Source of the DNA: Wuchereria bancrofti
Taxonomy: Eukaryota; Nematoda; Chromadorea; Rhabditida; Onchocercidae
NCBI GenBank assembly: GCA_005281725.1
Contig: SSBO01000008.1
Coordinates: 3,169,676 to 3,233,675, forward strand
Reading direction: 5' to 3'
DNA length: 64,000 nucleotides
Positions within the stretch are counted from its first letter, which is position 1. The number at the start of each line of letters is the position of its first letter. Below the pieces are notes generated by a model. That model was not told the origin of the DNA and searched no databases. It saw only the letters and a program-made list of their open reading frames with translations. Positions 62,285 through 64,000 of this stretch are shown here, one piece after another. The position numbers and the translations under genes were made by a program.

Positions 62285-64000
62285 TAATGATAACGATAAT
62301 GACAATGATTTTCGTCTTAAAACCAATGGTCCTAACAAAAAATGTTTTAAAAATTCCTTACTCCATTACAGTACAGCAAAATAGGAAGTACATTAGTTAA
62401 AGAAATTTCCAGGTTTATACTCATTTTCGCCTAAAAAATGCGTTTCTTATTTATAGTAGTAACCAAGGCTTTTGAAACATTTTTTTATGATTGAAACTGT
62501 TTTTTTTTTTTCAATCACAAAAACTTTGGCAGCCTTATTTCCAATTTAGAAAACTTTTTGCTTCGAAAATAATCAAAAATCATTAGCATTCCATTATCAT
62601 ACGTAATTGTCAAATGTGGAATCATATGATATGAAAATTGATTAGATTTCATATGTATATTTTATTATAATATTAATAAAATACAGAATAATTATAACGT
62701 AGCTACCAAACCAAATGTTTAAGTTCACTACCAAATCGAATGTTTAAGTTTACAAACTATCATATAATTACATAACCAAAAAATTATTTATTGTTAAGCT
62801 AATAACTTATTACAACAACAACAACGGCAACAATTGATACGTCAACCGTCTTACAATCGATCGCTAAATCAGGGTTTGACTGAAAAAGCTTCTGAAAAAA
62901 ATTTAACTTTTGACTGAAACTTTCGACTGAAAAAGCTGAATATAAGTATTACCAGTTACTTTTGAAGCAAGAACAGCAGCAGGGGGCATATTACCTAACT
63001 CCGGGTATTATCGGCATATTATCCATTACCATTTACATGTTCTTTGGGTCATTGACCCATACCTAGTCTTTCCGACGACATCCTGAATGATCAGGATGAT
63101 CTGTGTAACGTACAAAAAGCAATCGAAAAGATCTCTGACTGACTGTTAATTCAAAATGTTAACAGTAATTTTCAAGCTATGATACTATTTCATAATCCAT
63201 TAAAAATAGCAATAAAACATATTGGATGATTAAATTAATAATCTATTCACTTGTACTAAGTATATTATTTCAAATAGAGTTGTTTAACATGTCAATGCAG
63301 TACCTCTATGCTTAAATCAAGCATATATTAGCATATTCCAGTGAAATCTAATGGGCGACAATCGGAAAGCTCATCGTTACCAAATCATAATGTTGAATTA
63401 TGGGAGGAAATCTCGGAGAGAACATTTTTTCGCGATATTGCCAATCATTTTTGATAGGGAATGAAAAAATGATTATAAATGCACAAAACTTGAATTTTAA
63501 TATATTTTTCAAATATTTTCATTGATTTTTATCTCTGTTTGCATTTTAACGTTGTTAGTTACAATTATCCCATTTTTAACAATGAATATGGTTTTTTCCA
63601 TTAATATGAACATTTCCCGGTTTTCGAAAAACAAAAACTAATTTTAGTACATTATAGTGAAGTATGAATCGGAAAATTTTGATATAAATAAATCAAACTT
63701 CCTTATACAGATATTACTGTCAATGTGGTAAATGACCTATCAATCATTTTTCCACTTTCAAAATATTCAGCTTCTGCGCATTCATTCATCTCATTTAACA
63801 GAAATATTCTCATCAGTATGCAACCATAGCCAGCCCTTGTTCACAGAGTGCTTCAAATAAAATGCATCAAAATTTAAATGATATAAAATATCGAAGTCGA
63901 ATTCCAGGAATAAATTTTTTGAAAACAAGCTATTTTTGATAACTGATTTTTCTCACATTGCATTTATTTCTTTTAATAAGAATTTGAATTAATATTAGTA
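62285..64000. other. A/T-rich right edge, no gene recognised
   Basis: No exon-like frame with splice sites was found. A short CAA-type run is near 62814-62832. A gene continuing beyond the window cannot be excluded. Confidence 0.5.

Noticed and set aside
1..64000. tRNA, rRNA or CRISPR features
   Set aside because: No cloverleaf-like clusters with A and B boxes, no rRNA-like sequence and no regular repeat-spacer array were seen by reading; a covariance search would be needed to exclude small RNAs.

Overview
The window looks like nuclear DNA from a parasitic nematode. It is very A+T-rich, its genes are cut into many small exons with TTTCAG-type acceptors, acceptor-like sites sit just before several start codons (as expected for spliced-leader trans-splicing), and several products are nematode-typical (a transthyretin-like secreted protein, a BRO-1/CBF-beta homologue). 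A filarial (clade III) worm is my guess from general character; it is not proven. All gene models below were built by hand from open frames, GT-AG sites and intron phase, and every complete model closes in frame.

Region 1 (about 2.4-21.7 kb, minus strand) is a tandem array of seven paralogous three-exon genes for small secreted proteins. Each has a signal peptide, a short Asn-rich and Gln-rich stretch, a glycine-zipper-like hydrophobic segment and a tyrosine-rich tail. Two tail subtypes occur (order along the plus strand: B A A B A B A). Two pairs of units are recent segmental duplications whose introns and spacers are almost identical while the exon for the mature protein has changed. This array is the main undescribed system in the window; its function is unknown to me.

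Region 2 (25.9-40 kb) holds a divergent transthyretin-like secreted protein (+), the CBF-beta/BRO-1 homologue (-) and mitochondrial ribosomal protein mL54 (-), separated by long repeat-bearing spacers with two perfect long hairpins and a short MITE-like element.

Region 3 (41.2-52.9 kb) is a housekeeping cluster: EDC3 (mRNA decapping enhancer), a TMEM170 membrane protein and the RNA polymerase I subunit RPA12, all on the plus strand, then, tail-to-tail, an MPPE1/PGAP5-type metallophosphoesterase on the minus strand. The last has a puzzling non-GT splice donor exactly at its metal-binding GD motif.

Region 4 (57.4-62.3 kb) is a thirteen-exon plus-strand gene for a coiled-coil protein with a long Ser/Lys-rich tail that I do not recognise. 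Remaining stretches are A/T-rich spacers in which I see no gene. No tRNA, rRNA, CRISPR or autonomous transposon was recognised.
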